A DNA stretch of 64,000 bases from Lachnoclostridium sp. An14. GTDB taxonomy: Bacteria; Bacillota; Clostridia; Lachnospirales; Lachnospiraceae. The stretch spans positions 1 to 64,000 of the forward strand of contig NZ_NFLE01000005.1 of NCBI RefSeq assembly GCF_002160755.1, in the 5' to 3' direction. Shown piece by piece: positions 17,201-25,526 of this stretch. The position numbers were made by a program, and so were the translations under genes. Positions within the stretch are counted from its first letter, which is position 1; every line of letters begins with the position of its first letter. The notes below the pieces were generated by a model. It was not told the DNA's origin. It made no database searches and saw nothing but the letters and a program-made list of their open reading frames with translations.

Positions 17201-19836
17201 ATGAATCGTCGCAGGCTCTGACCGTAGCCACCATATCCCCGCATATTACATACCGGGTAACTGCCGCAGCGAGCCGTTCCAGCGATTACGAGGATGGAAC
17301 CTATTATGTGGATTATGACCTGTGGAAGTGGGATGACGACAGCCTGTCCATGGGAAATGCAGCTCTTGACTATGGCGACCAGTTGGGACGGATGATCCTG
17401 GACGATGGAACCTGGACCTTATATATTCATTTCAATCAGCTCCAGTATGATGGAATCGTGGGTGAGCTGAAGGAAATGAAGCGGATGGTAAATATTAAGC
17501 AGACCAGTGATGGCTTAGATTATGACACCAGGGATGCGGAATATCCGGAAATCATTGAAGATTATCCATCGGTTCTCGGATTTACCACAAGCCAAAGCGA
17601 AGAATATATTCCCGTTGAGGTCAATGTGCCTCTCATGACGGCCGGCCCGATTCAGGTAGCCCGCCTGATTGTAGACTGGGACAGCCTGGATTATATCAAC
17701 GGCTCTACGGACATCAATTCTTCCATGGATTTGAGCAAGATTGAAGACGCGATGGATGAAGCGGAGCGCCTGAAGGAAGCGGACTATACAAGCTGGTCCT
17801 GGCAGGTAGTAGAGGACAGCCTGAATGCTGCTGAACAGATGATCCGAAATGAATGGGCAACCCAGGCAATGATTGACACAAGAGCGGAGGCATTGGAAGC
17901 AGCGATCGATGCACTGGTTCCGGTAGCTGGAAGCAGCGACAAGCTGAAGTTAAGCGATGCATTGCTGGAAGCTTATATCATTGACGAGGCCGATTACAGC
18001 AGCAATGCCCTCCTGGAAATAGGAAGAGCAAGAGAAGCAGCAGAAGCACTGGAAAATGCCGATGATGTAACGGCTCCTATGATTGAGACTGCAATCCGGG
18101 AGTTGGAAGAGGCCCTGTCAAGAAGCGGAACGGGAAGCGGAGAGGATTCAAATGACCCGGATGACAGCTCATCTGTTCGTTATACCACTCTCCAGAGCTT
18201 GATTCAGCTTCTGGAAGGGTATGACAGCAGCCAATATACGGCCTCCAGCTGGAAAAATCTGCAGACGGCATTGGAAAGTGCGAAAGAGGTGCTGGAGTCA
18301 GCCAAAGACGGACAGGCAACTCAGGATGAGGTTGATGACCAGGTACAGCTTTTGAAAGATGCCCGTTCGGAATTGGTATTAACTTCCGGAGGCGGAAACT
18401 CGAATGAAAATCTGGTGAATTTCAAATATTTGAATTCATTGATTTCAAGAGCTAAAACACTGCTTTCTATGACCAGTTCCTATACGGAGGCTTCACTGAG
18501 AAATCTGCAGACAGAGTATGATCTGGCACTCGTTATGCTGGACGATGAAGACGTTACACAGGAAGATGTGGACGAACAGAAGGAAAATCTCCGTTCGGCC
18601 ATTAATTCGCTGGTAGCTGCTTCAGGAACAAGCACTGTAGACGACACGTCTGATGCAGAAGATGACGATACGGATGATTCCGGCAGCAATGAAGATGAAG
18701 GCTATTATGAGGTGGATGTGGACCTCTGGCATGCAACATTGAACAAAGCATCCATGGGAGACCCCGCAGTCAACAAAACTGCATATGTCCATATCGACGA
18801 AGACGGCGATATCACTATGCGGTTAGTTACCAAAAAAATGACCACCAGCGGTATTACCACCCACCTGTATGATTTCTATTATTATGAAGATGGGGACTAT
18901 GAGGAAGCTGAGTTAATCTCATCTGAGAATAGTAAATGGATTTTCGAATTCCCGTTGCCAAATGATAACGACAAATATTATAAGTGCAAAGTGGACCCCA
19001 GAGTAGACGTAATGGGCGATGATCCGGTAAAAGCCAGATTGAAAGTGGACTGGGATTCTTTGGATGAGGTGGATGAAGACGACTGGGATGACCTGGAGGG
19101 AGATGTAGATGACGACGATGATGATACAACGTCTTCAACTACCTCCAGTACCTCCAGTAACCCCACTCTTCAAAGCGGTGAAACTGGAATCCGCATCTAT
19201 GGAAATGTGGGAGGTCCCGGAATCGTTCTGGAGGTTGTCAAAAAGGAAAATGGCGCAGAATATGATATGACCCACGGTTCTATCAGTTCCCTTGTTAATC
19301 AATTTGTCCTTTATGATGTCAAATTAAAATCCGGAACTGGTTATGTGCAACCCACAAGCTCTGTAACCATGCAAATCCCTATTCCTACCGGTTATGATAC
19401 CAGCAAGCTGGTGCTTTACCGGATCGGAGAGGATGGAAGCTATACGACCATAAGTGGAAAAGTGAATGGAAGCTACTATGAGGCGACCGTGGATCACTTC
19501 AGCCTTTACGCATTGGCGGAGAGCAATCAGGTAACAGAGACCGCTGCTTCATCGGGAAATGATTCCTCTTCAAGCGGAAGCAGCAGCGGCGGCAGTTCCA
19601 GCCGTACCAGAACGACTTCTTCACGGACAAGCAGCAGAACCAGTTCTGTACAGAGCAACAGCTCAGACACGTCTGGAAATCATGTAGCTGCTGGGCGGGA
19701 GATTCCCTATACGGGCGATCCCATGCCGGTGAAAGAGTTAGCCGGAGTTGGATTCCTGGCAGCTGTGATATGTCTGGGAACGGTGCTTCCGGATCTTAGA
19801 AGGAAGCTGGAATCCAGAAAGCAGCAGGAAGAATAA
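14236..19836 (+). CDS. NEAT/FIVAR giant surface protein, main part after the frameshift
   Basis: No start codon with a ribosome site is present (the first GTG, 14398, lacks one), so this is the continuation of the gene begun at 13148. Visible order: NEAT-like domain 1 (about 14660-15130, GIYQCKVTIAN, SMANEAF, PAYLEIG). Then three FIVAR-type helical repeats (15690-16320), the Glu/Ser repeat block, NEAT 2 (17280-17690, GTYYVDYDLW, SMGNAAL), four more FIVAR repeats (17720-18620), and NEAT 3 (18700-19080, YYEVDVDLW, SMGDPAV). A beta domain follows, then a Ser/Arg-rich stalk, IPYTGD at 19702-19719, a membrane helix and a basic tail: a sortase anchor. It is probably a haem-capturing wall protein feeding Shp and the importer. 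Base composition changes abruptly near 15870. Confidence 0.82.
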   Translation, partial: KNENQQITVTDGDVKFTYWDNDFPEGSQFTADEVNRDFRDTQFKSYTTFAKDYRVYAFSVLDENGEEKDASQLVNIEVPIPEEWNLDRVYAITTDGVNIAPARPGDRLDRENRTFTLSSVSKNTLNGSLLLYDAGEAEDLSKLQKGIYQCKVTIANKSDPLQTSMANEAFSSTPAYLEIGENGKISLYAEVGGVNLGGQFGYVSNMFTGNIDQDDKQEVTYLAYQTENGEPIWETDLQTYSAHNIKRVCVELTNPLPEDSNYPYAYQVGFYVPIMDGMTGGTPGSGTGAQPAYLRVSDIEPASDGVNPLNTYDRSVAKVSLDNAIYYQKTEKLSEEKSLYVNNAIKQAEEEITKWEDDVEEDEILNVCHSLQTAMNSIALNEGRYQIPFLEESDLKDFENAVAVIEDGMMTISLRRTDSSRLPEIKYCLEYGEPYSDVIYSDDETTVTFTFPYTERSLVLILGEEICDMAMDFENAVLLSADMSALKNLLEEANEKLENKDKYTVNTVETLEIEIRKAETLLTDLDAEQVAVDSQVNLLRQSIDGLKEKASDDQLTELSQLKREIAAAINDETYTSASRAELKEFYDELTESTADTDNISTEDYEQYVLSIEAAMAALEEATDDPDDDPDHSSDNQVLSLVEDYRSWLDESDFTADSWAAFSEVLDAAEALSQNELTETEIQEEIDKILEARNGLIYQTNYEDQIEELAAYLDEVEADVESQGFPGYIGYDSLVSAIAAADYGVARNFYLSENQILALKDSVTFHYDALLEEDNIEEEAANSIMLLENYIPEVILDEELVEAEEVPEELDAEKESAAEESESSSVTEESSSAAEESTGAAEESTTAAEESTSAEESTDAAEESSSATEESTEAVEESSSTAEESTSAAEESSDAEKETSGSAEESTGETEADSSADEETASPDKEDSAPSPEENREEKEPAQEEENISEDSLDSAEESEDVSASDSDEEDNSSEEEEVTEKEEKADKSDESSQALTVATISPHITYRVTAAASRSSDYEDGTYYVDYDLWKWDDDSLSMGNAALDYGDQLGRMILDDGTWTLYIHFNQLQYDGIVGELKEMKRMVNIKQTSDGLDYDTRDAEYPEIIEDYPSVLGFTTSQSEEYIPVEVNVPLMTAGPIQVARLIVDWDSLDYINGSTDINSSMDLSKIEDAMDEAERLKEADYTSWSWQVVEDSLNAAEQMIRNEWATQAMIDTRAEALEAAIDALVPVAGSSDKLKLSDALLEAYIIDEADYSSNALLEIGRAREAAEALENADDVTAPMIETAIRELEEALSRSGTGSGEDSNDPDDSSSVRYTTLQSLIQLLEGYDSSQYTASSWKNLQTALESAKEVLESAKDGQATQDEVDDQVQLLKDARSELVLTSGGGNSNENLVNFKYLNSLISRAKTLLSMTSSYTEASLRNLQTEYDLALVMLDDEDVTQEDVDEQKENLRSAINSLVAASGTSTVDDTSDAEDDDTDDSGSNEDEGYYEVDVDLWHATLNKASMGDPAVNKTAYVHIDEDGDITMRLVTKKMTTSGITTHLYDFYYYEDGDYEEAELISSENSKWIFEFPLPNDNDKYYKCKVDPRVDVMGDDPVKARLKVDWDSLDEVDEDDWDDLEGDVDDDDDDTTSSTTSSTSSNPTLQSGETGIRIYGNVGGPGIVLEVVKKENGAEYDMTHGSISSLVNQFVLYDVKLKSGTGYVQPTSSVTMQIPIPTGYDTSKLVLYRIGEDGSYTTISGKVNGSYYEATVDHFSLYALAESNQVTETAASSGNDSSSSGSSSGGSSSRTRTTSSRTSSRTSSVQSNSSDTSGNHVAAGREIPYTGDPMPVKELAGVGFLAAVICLGTVLPDLRRKLESRKQQEE
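16684..16970 (+). repeat. Glu-Glu-Ser repeat block in the NEAT protein
   Basis: About a dozen degenerate units of the type (S/T)xAxEES, roughly 21 bp each, inside the coding frame. Such acidic Ser/Thr repeats usually form a flexible stalk; copy number is likely to vary between strains. Confidence 0.7.
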
Positions 19837-19861
19837 GAACGGAATTACAAGGTTGACGGAC

Positions 19862-19884
19862 GCTGCCCTCTATAAGAGGGCAGC
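19862..19884 (+). terminator. Perfect hairpin after the NEAT gene
   Basis: GCTGCCCTC-TATAA-GAGGGCAGC, 9-bp GC-rich stem. No T-run follows, so a 3'-end or processing role is as likely as intrinsic termination. Confidence 0.45.
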
Positions 19885-20011
19885 AGATCCCGTCCCGGAA
19901 TCCTTCTGGTATTCCGGCAAAAACCGCATAAGACAGGAATGTTGCCCCAAATGCAGTTGTTGCCGGAGCCTCAGAACGAACGAGCAAGATGAGAGAGGAG
20001 AAATGATATTT

Positions 20012-20422
20012 ATGAAACGAATAATCAATGGAGTTTGTGTTGTGCTGGCGTTTATCTGCATTGGACTGGGCTGCATCGGTATTGTCCTTCCGATTCTGCC
20101 AACGACACCGCTGTTTCTGCTTGCAGTCGTTTTGTTTGCAAAAGGTTCCAAACGGTTTCACCGTTGGTTTTTATCCACCGGTCTCTATCAGAAATATCTG
20201 GCCGACTTTGTGGCCACCCGTTCCATGACGAAACGGACAAAGATTCGGATTCTGGCCTTTGTGACCGTGCTGATTGCCATTGGATTCTGGTTCTCTCCGG
20301 TTTTTGCAAAGGTCATCCTGGCAGCTGTGCTGCTGTTTCACTATGCCTATTTTCTCTTTGGAATTAAGACCATTGATGAAAAGGCAGATAAGGTAAAGAA
20401 CCGGGAAATCCGGGTCGAATGA
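20012..20422 (+). CDS. YbaN-family (DUF454) membrane protein
   Basis: 136 aa with three to four hydrophobic helices. The opening (VLAFICIGLGCIGIVLPILP) and the TPLFLLAVVLFAKGSKRFHRW stretch are typical of DUF454/YbaN. Start ATG 20012 follows GAGAGGAG. It is separated by 9 bp from the ABC pair downstream, so the three are probably one operon. Function in the family is not established. Its place in a haem island suggests a link to envelope or haem handling. Confidence 0.85.
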   Translation: MKRIINGVCVVLAFICIGLGCIGIVLPILPTTPLFLLAVVLFAKGSKRFHRWFLSTGLYQKYLADFVATRSMTKRTKIRILAFVTVLIAIGFWFSPVFAKVILAAVLLFHYAYFLFGIKTIDEKADKVKNREIRVE

Positions 20423-20431
20423 GGTTCTGCT

Positions 20432-22180
20432 ATGATAAAAAAACGACTGCTCGCGCTTATGGCGGAATCAAAAACATATATCATTCAAAATATTTTCTGG
20501 CAATGGCTGGGGCTTTTGTCCTCCATCATAACCATGGGGACGGCAGGTTGGCTCTTTCAAACCGTTTGGGACGGCTTCATATCCTTGTCTGATTGCCTGC
20601 CAGCGGCCATTGTCATCGTTCTTTGCATCGGCCTGCGGGCTTACTGTTCCCGCCGGGCATCGGCAGCTTCTGCCAATGCGGGAAACGATGTAAAACAGGA
20701 ACTTCGCCAGCGCCTTTATGAAAAGCTGACTCGTTTAGGTTCTTCCTATCACGAAAAGGTTCCCACGGCCGAGGCGGTCCAGGTGGCTGTAGAAGGAGTA
20801 GAGCAGCTGGAAGTATATTTTGGAAAATATATTCCTCAGCTGTTTTACAGTATTCTGGCGCCCATTACCTTATTTGTCGTTCTCGCATTCGTCAGCCTGA
20901 AAGCCAGCCTTGTTCTTCTCATCTGTGTCCCGCTGATTCCTCTGACCATCATGGGAGTACAGAAACTGGCAAAGCGGCTTTTGGGCCGGTACTGGGGAAT
21001 CTATACAGAGCTGGGAGACAGTTTCCTGGAAAATCTTCAGGGGCTGACTACATTAAAAATCTATCAGGCGGATGGGAAAAAGGCAAAGGAAATGGATCAG
21101 GAGGCGGAGCATTTCCGAAAAATCACCATGAAGGTTCTGATGATGCAGTTAAACTCCATCATTGTGATGGATGTGGTGGCTTACGGCGGAGCGGCTCTGG
21201 GTATGATCGCGGTTTTGCGCGAATTTGCCTCCGGCACGGTTTCTTTAGGCGGCACCGTTACCATGATTTTGCTTTCCGCGGAATTCTTTATCCCCATGCG
21301 GCTGTTGGGCTCTTTTTTCCATATTGCCATGAATGGCATGGCGGCATCCGACCGCCTCTTTGCTATCCTTGATTTAGAGGAGGGACAGGCAGGGGAGGAA
21401 TGTCTTGGGAATGGCCCTGCGTCTGTCATATTCCGTGATGTATGCTTTTCCTACGACGGGGAGAGGCAGATTCTGGATCAGGTGTCTTTTCAGCTTCCGG
21501 AGAATGGACTCATTTCCCTGGTGGGAACCTCCGGCTGCGGAAAGAGTACCATTGCCGGTCTGCTCACCGGCCGAAATCGGGACTATCGCGGAACGGTTTG
21601 GATTGGAGGAAAGGAATTGTCACGGATTCGGGAGGACAGCCTGCTGTCCCACGTGACAATGATATCTCACAATAGTTATTTGTTTAAGGGAACGGTCCGA
21701 GAAAATCTTCTGATGGCAGCTCCCATGGCGACCGAAATAGAGATGGAGACCGTACTGAAAAAAGTAAACCTGTACGAATTTCTGAAAAGCCAGCGAGGTC
21801 TGGATACCGAACTGATGGAGCGGGGCAGCAACTTTTCTGGCGGCCAGTGTCAGCGGCTGGCTCTGGCCAGAGCTCTGCTGCACGATACGCCCATATACAT
21901 TTTTGATGAGGCTACTTCCAATATTGATGCAGAAAGTGAAGAACAAATTATGGAAGTGATTCGGGAGTTGTCCCAAAACCACTGTGTTCTCCTTATTTCC
22001 CACCGTCTGGCGAATGTGGTGGACTCCCGGAACATTTACGTGCTTTCCGGTGGTCGGCTCACGGAGGAGGGAACCCATAACGAACTGATGGGGAAAAAGG
22101 GAATCTATGCAGCCCTTTATTCGGAGCAGAATATACTGGAATCCTATGGAAGCGGAAAGAAGGTGGAAGCATATGCGTAG
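20432..22180 (+). CDS. CydD-like ABC transporter permease/ATPase
   Basis: 582 aa. The membrane domain resembles CydD, with the segment VEGVEQLEVYFGKYIPQLFY diagnostic of that subfamily. The ATPase domain has Walker A GTSGCGKST, signature FSGGQCQRLALARALL, Walker B IYIFDEATSNID and the H-loop ISHRLAN. CydDC exports thiols and is needed for cytochrome assembly. In streptococcal sia/hts haem operons an ABC exporter also follows the importer. Whether this pair moves thiols, haem or a related compound is open. It overlaps its partner by 8 bp. Confidence 0.85.
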   Translation: MIKKRLLALMAESKTYIIQNIFWQWLGLLSSIITMGTAGWLFQTVWDGFISLSDCLPAAIVIVLCIGLRAYCSRRASAASANAGNDVKQELRQRLYEKLTRLGSSYHEKVPTAEAVQVAVEGVEQLEVYFGKYIPQLFYSILAPITLFVVLAFVSLKASLVLLICVPLIPLTIMGVQKLAKRLLGRYWGIYTELGDSFLENLQGLTTLKIYQADGKKAKEMDQEAEHFRKITMKVLMMQLNSIIVMDVVAYGGAALGMIAVLREFASGTVSLGGTVTMILLSAEFFIPMRLLGSFFHIAMNGMAASDRLFAILDLEEGQAGEECLGNGPASVIFRDVCFSYDGERQILDQVSFQLPENGLISLVGTSGCGKSTIAGLLTGRNRDYRGTVWIGGKELSRIREDSLLSHVTMISHNSYLFKGTVRENLLMAAPMATEIEMETVLKKVNLYEFLKSQRGLDTELMERGSNFSGGQCQRLALARALLHDTPIYIFDEATSNIDAESEEQIMEVIRELSQNHCVLLISHRLANVVDSRNIYVLSGGRLTEEGTHNELMGKKGIYAALYSEQNILESYGSGKKVEAYA

Positions 22181-23840
22181 GCCGGGAATCGTCATTATGG
22201 GAAAGCTAATCGGATTAATCCGGCCGCTGGTCTTTTTTATGGTGATTGCCGTGATGATGGGAACGGCAGGGTATCTGTGTGCGTCGTTCCTTACTATAGC
22301 GGGCGCCGCCGGGGCGTTGATGGCATTGGGACAGCCTTTGCCGGCCATTTTTCCGCACACATTTCGCGGTATCTTCCTGCTGTTAGTCTGCCTGGGAGTT
22401 CTTCGGGGAGTTCTCCACTACTTTGAGCAGGAATGCAATCATTATATCGCGTTTAAGCTTCTGGCCATCATCCGGCATCAGGTATTTGCGGCTCTGCGCC
22501 GGCTCTGTCCGGCAAAGCTGGAGGGAAAAGACCGGGGAAATCTGATTTCATTGATTACCAGTGACATCGAGCTGCTGGAGGTCTTCTATGCCCACACCGT
22601 TTCTCCCATTGCCATTGCCTTTCTGACCAGTCTGATTATGGTCTGCTGGATCGGAAGCTTCCATCCTTTGTGCGGGGTACTGGCTTTGGCAGGTTACAGC
22701 ACGGTGGGGATTCTTCTTCCCCTATGGAATGGAAAGCGTGGAGCGGCAGCGGGCATGGCGTATCGCCAGCAGTTTGGCCGGATGAACAGTTTTATCCTGG
22801 ACAGCCTCAGAGGTCTTCAGGAGATTCTCCAGTATGGGCGTCAGAAGGAACGGCTGGAGGAACTGAAGCGGGAGTCAGGGACCCTTGCAAAAGAAAATGC
22901 GCAGCTGAAACGTCATGAAGGAGATTCAGCTGCAGCCTGCGGCGCCTGCATTTCCCTGTTTTCCTTTGCCATGCTTTTTCTCAGTTTATGGCTGAATACC
23001 CGCGGCAGCTTAAATTTTTCCGGTATTGTCCTGGTTACAGTATCCATGATGAGTTCCTTCGGACCGGTTACGGCCCTGTCTAATTTATCCAACAACCTGA
23101 ATCAGACGCTGGCCTGCGGAGAACGGGTCCTTTCTATTCTGGAGGAAACTCCTCAGATCGAGGAAATCCAGGGAATGGAACCGGTGATTTTTTCCGGGGC
23201 GGGCTGTCAGGATGTGGAGTTTTCCTATGGAGAAGAAAAAATCCTAAATCAGGTCGGCCTGGATATCCCAAAGGGCTGTATTCTCGGGATTCATGGCCGC
23301 AGTGGTTCCGGGAAATCCACGCTGCTGAAACTGTTCATGCGTTTTTGGGATGTACAGGCCGGAAGTGTCCAAATTTCCAGGCGGGATGTGAGAAACATCA
23401 ATACTTCCAATCTTCGCCAGATGGAAAGCTTTGTCACCCAGGAAACGGTCATTTTTCACGATTCCATCGAGGCCAATATAGCGGTGGGAAAACCCGGGGC
23501 AACCAGGAAAGAAGTGATCCGTGCCGCTAAGAAAGCATCCATTCACGACTTTATTCAGACACTGCCCAAAGGTTATGACACGCTGGTGGAAGAACTGGGG
23601 GACAGCCTGTCCGGAGGGGAGAAGCAGCGCATCGGCATTGCCAGAGCATTTCTTCATGACGGTCCTTTCCTTCTTTTAGATGAGCCCACCAGCAATCTGG
23701 ACAGCTTAAATGAGGGAATCATTTTAAAGGCCTTAAAAGAAGAAAAGGAAGAGAGAACCGTGCTTTTAGTATCGCATCGTCAGTCCACCATGAATATCGC
23801 GGATCAGGTTTATGAAATGGATGAAATCCGTGTGTCGTAA
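22173..23840 (+). CDS. CydC-like ABC transporter permease/ATPase
   Basis: 555 aa partner of the preceding gene. I chose ATG 22173 (MRRPGIVIMGKLIG) because AGAAGGTGGA precedes it and it overlaps the upstream stop. The ATPase domain shows Walker A GRSGSGKST, signature LSGGEKQRIGIARAFL, Walker B FLLLDEPTSNLD and the H-loop VSHRQST. The membrane domain is about residues 10-310. The pair is likely a heterodimeric exporter. It ends two bases before a G10 tract that serves the next gene. Confidence 0.85.
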   Translation: MRRPGIVIMGKLIGLIRPLVFFMVIAVMMGTAGYLCASFLTIAGAAGALMALGQPLPAIFPHTFRGIFLLLVCLGVLRGVLHYFEQECNHYIAFKLLAIIRHQVFAALRRLCPAKLEGKDRGNLISLITSDIELLEVFYAHTVSPIAIAFLTSLIMVCWIGSFHPLCGVLALAGYSTVGILLPLWNGKRGAAAGMAYRQQFGRMNSFILDSLRGLQEILQYGRQKERLEELKRESGTLAKENAQLKRHEGDSAAACGACISLFSFAMLFLSLWLNTRGSLNFSGIVLVTVSMMSSFGPVTALSNLSNNLNQTLACGERVLSILEETPQIEEIQGMEPVIFSGAGCQDVEFSYGEEKILNQVGLDIPKGCILGIHGRSGSGKSTLLKLFMRFWDVQAGSVQISRRDVRNINTSNLRQMESFVTQETVIFHDSIEANIAVGKPGATRKEVIRAAKKASIHDFIQTLPKGYDTLVEELGDSLSGGEKQRIGIARAFLHDGPFLLLDEPTSNLDSLNEGIILKALKEEKEERTVLLVSHRQSTMNIADQVYEMDEIRVS

Positions 23841-23841
23841 A

Positions 23842-23851
23842 GGGGGGGGGG
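23842..23851 (+). repeat. G10 homopolymer at a ribosome binding site
   Basis: Ten consecutive G between the CydC-like stop (23840) and ATG 23857. It is the only Shine-Dalgarno-like sequence for the next gene, so length change would alter initiation. Confidence 0.8.
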
Positions 23852-23856
23852 TACAC

Positions 23857-25074
23857 ATGAAAGGCTGGAAATCTACAGGTAGAATCGAAAGAGGAAAATA
23901 CAAAACGGGCAGTTCCTCCAAAAGAGGTGAGCGTTCCGATAAGAATTTCTCCCGATATTTTAAAACAGTAAGCCGGAAAAAAATAGGAGCATTCGCTGCC
24001 GTATTACTGGCAATTTCTGTTCCGGCAGAACCGGTTTGGGCATCAGATCTGATCGGTACGGTAAAGGTGGAGTTTTCCGAGGCCGGAAACACATATGAAA
24101 ACGGGCTTCCGGAAATAGAGGGAGAAACAAACAGCAATAAATACAGTCTGAGTGAAGTGACAACCCTGGAAGAATATATGTCCCAGTGGGAAGATATTGA
24201 TGAGGAAGAAGACGAAGAAGAGAATGACCGGAAGGATAACAGCGATCTGCTGGCTTATAATGAAACGTATCAAGTACTGCAGGATTATTCCCAGGTGGTC
24301 TACGCGGTGATCATTGATGCTGAAGAAGAATATTACTTTTCTTCCTCACTGGATCGGATTCAGGTATCCGGGCTGGGAGCGGAATGTGTGCGGGCAGAGC
24401 GGATCAATGACAAACATACCCTGGTTTTGTTTGTCCGGTTCGCAGAACTGGACTATCTGCCAGGGGAGCTTTCCGAAGCGAGATGGCAGGAACCTGGACG
24501 GGCTTTATGGAACTGCAGCGGCAATCCGAAAGCATATCACCTGCGGCTGTATCTGGATGGAAAACCAGTGGGCGGAATAAAAGAGACAGGCGGCCCGTCT
24601 TATGATTTCCAGCCCCTCATGCAGAAGGCAGGCGAGTACCACTATCAGATCCGAACGGTTTCCGTAGATGGAACGAAGGGGGACTGGGTGGAATCGGAGC
24701 GTATTTCCATCAGCGATGAGCTGGCCAGGCAGTATCAGACGGCATATGAGGTCATTCCGATTTTGGCAGAGGAGACGGAGCAGACAGGGCCAGTCCAGAT
24801 TGTGGGCTATGAAAATACCGGCTGGCAGGATGGCGGGGACGGCAGATTCTGGTATCGGGAAACAGATGGTTCCTATCCTCAAAACAGCTGGAGCAGCATT
24901 GACGGCGCCTGGTATTTTTTTGACCGGGCAGGATATATGTGCGTGAACGCGTATATCTCGTGGGGAGATCAGACGTTTTATGTGGCGGAAGATGGAAGAA
25001 TGCTTGTGGAAGGAAAGGCTCCGGATGGGAGAAATGTCCAGGCGGACGGCAGCCTGGCATGGCCGGAGAGTTGA
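23857..25074 (+). CDS. Secreted protein with C-terminal cell-wall-binding repeats
   Basis: 405 aa. A long basic N-terminus precedes a signal segment (KKIGAFAAVLLAISVPAEP, cleavage near VWASDL). An acidic stretch (DEEEDEEEN) and a beta-rich middle follow. The last about 80 residues are choline-binding-like wall repeats (GWQDGGDGRFWYRETDGSY, SSIDGAWYFFDRAGYM). ATG 23857 is 5 bases from the G10 tract. It follows the ABC pair directly and precedes the DtxR-like regulator by 18 bp. It probably sits non-covalently on the wall. The middle domain is not recognised. Confidence 0.78.
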   Translation: MKGWKSTGRIERGKYKTGSSSKRGERSDKNFSRYFKTVSRKKIGAFAAVLLAISVPAEPVWASDLIGTVKVEFSEAGNTYENGLPEIEGETNSNKYSLSEVTTLEEYMSQWEDIDEEEDEEENDRKDNSDLLAYNETYQVLQDYSQVVYAVIIDAEEEYYFSSSLDRIQVSGLGAECVRAERINDKHTLVLFVRFAELDYLPGELSEARWQEPGRALWNCSGNPKAYHLRLYLDGKPVGGIKETGGPSYDFQPLMQKAGEYHYQIRTVSVDGTKGDWVESERISISDELARQYQTAYEVIPILAEETEQTGPVQIVGYENTGWQDGGDGRFWYRETDGSYPQNSWSSIDGAWYFFDRAGYMCVNAYISWGDQTFYVAEDGRMLVEGKAPDGRNVQADGSLAWPES

Positions 25075-25092
25075 TCGGACAGGGGTGATTGG

Positions 25093-25452
25093 GTGTTTCA
25101 TAATGAAAGCGGAGAGAATTACTTAAAGGCAATTTTTATCCTACAGAATACGCGGGGAGAATTCAGACGGTCGGATCTGGCAGACTATATGGGATATTCC
25201 AGACCGAGTATTTCCAATGCGGTGGACAAACTTATGAAGCAGGGATTGGTTAATTCCAGGGACGGGGTACTTCATTTGACAGAAAAAGGGACGCAGGCTT
25301 CGATCTGTCTGCTGGATAAATATGATTTCCTGGTTGAACTGTTGAAAAACTGCGGCGTGGATTTGGATACGGCGAAAAGGGAAGCCTGTGAAATTGAACA
25401 CAGCATCAGCTATGATACGTATGTGAAAATGAAAAACAAATTGGGACGGTAA
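25093..25452 (+). CDS. Short DtxR/MntR-like metal-dependent regulator
   Basis: 119 aa from a GTG start preceded by AGGGGTGA. Winged helix (RSDLADYMGYSRPSISNAVD, wing LHLTEKGTQ) followed by the helical dimerisation segment with the family motif REACEIEHSIS, whose Glu and His residues are metal ligands in DtxR proteins. It lacks the SH3-like third domain, as MntR does. It is the last gene of the haem island before a terminator. It is a candidate for binding the RGTTAG-N6-YTAACY palindrome, alone or with the two larger regulators at 4.9-6.6 kb. Confidence 0.85.
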   Translation: MFHNESGENYLKAIFILQNTRGEFRRSDLADYMGYSRPSISNAVDKLMKQGLVNSRDGVLHLTEKGTQASICLLDKYDFLVELLKNCGVDLDTAKREACEIEHSISYDTYVKMKNKLGR

Positions 25453-25462
25453 AAAGAAAACG

Positions 25463-25510
25463 GGCAGCCTTATCCCAAAATCCTGGAGGATGAGGGAGGG
25501 CTGCCTTTTT
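25463..25510. terminator. Terminator between the DtxR-like and XRE genes
   Basis: GGCAGCC ... GGCTGCC stem followed by TTTTT. It lies between two convergent genes and can serve the plus-strand transcript. Confidence 0.8.
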
Positions 25511-25526
25511 GCGCCTAAAAACAGGC

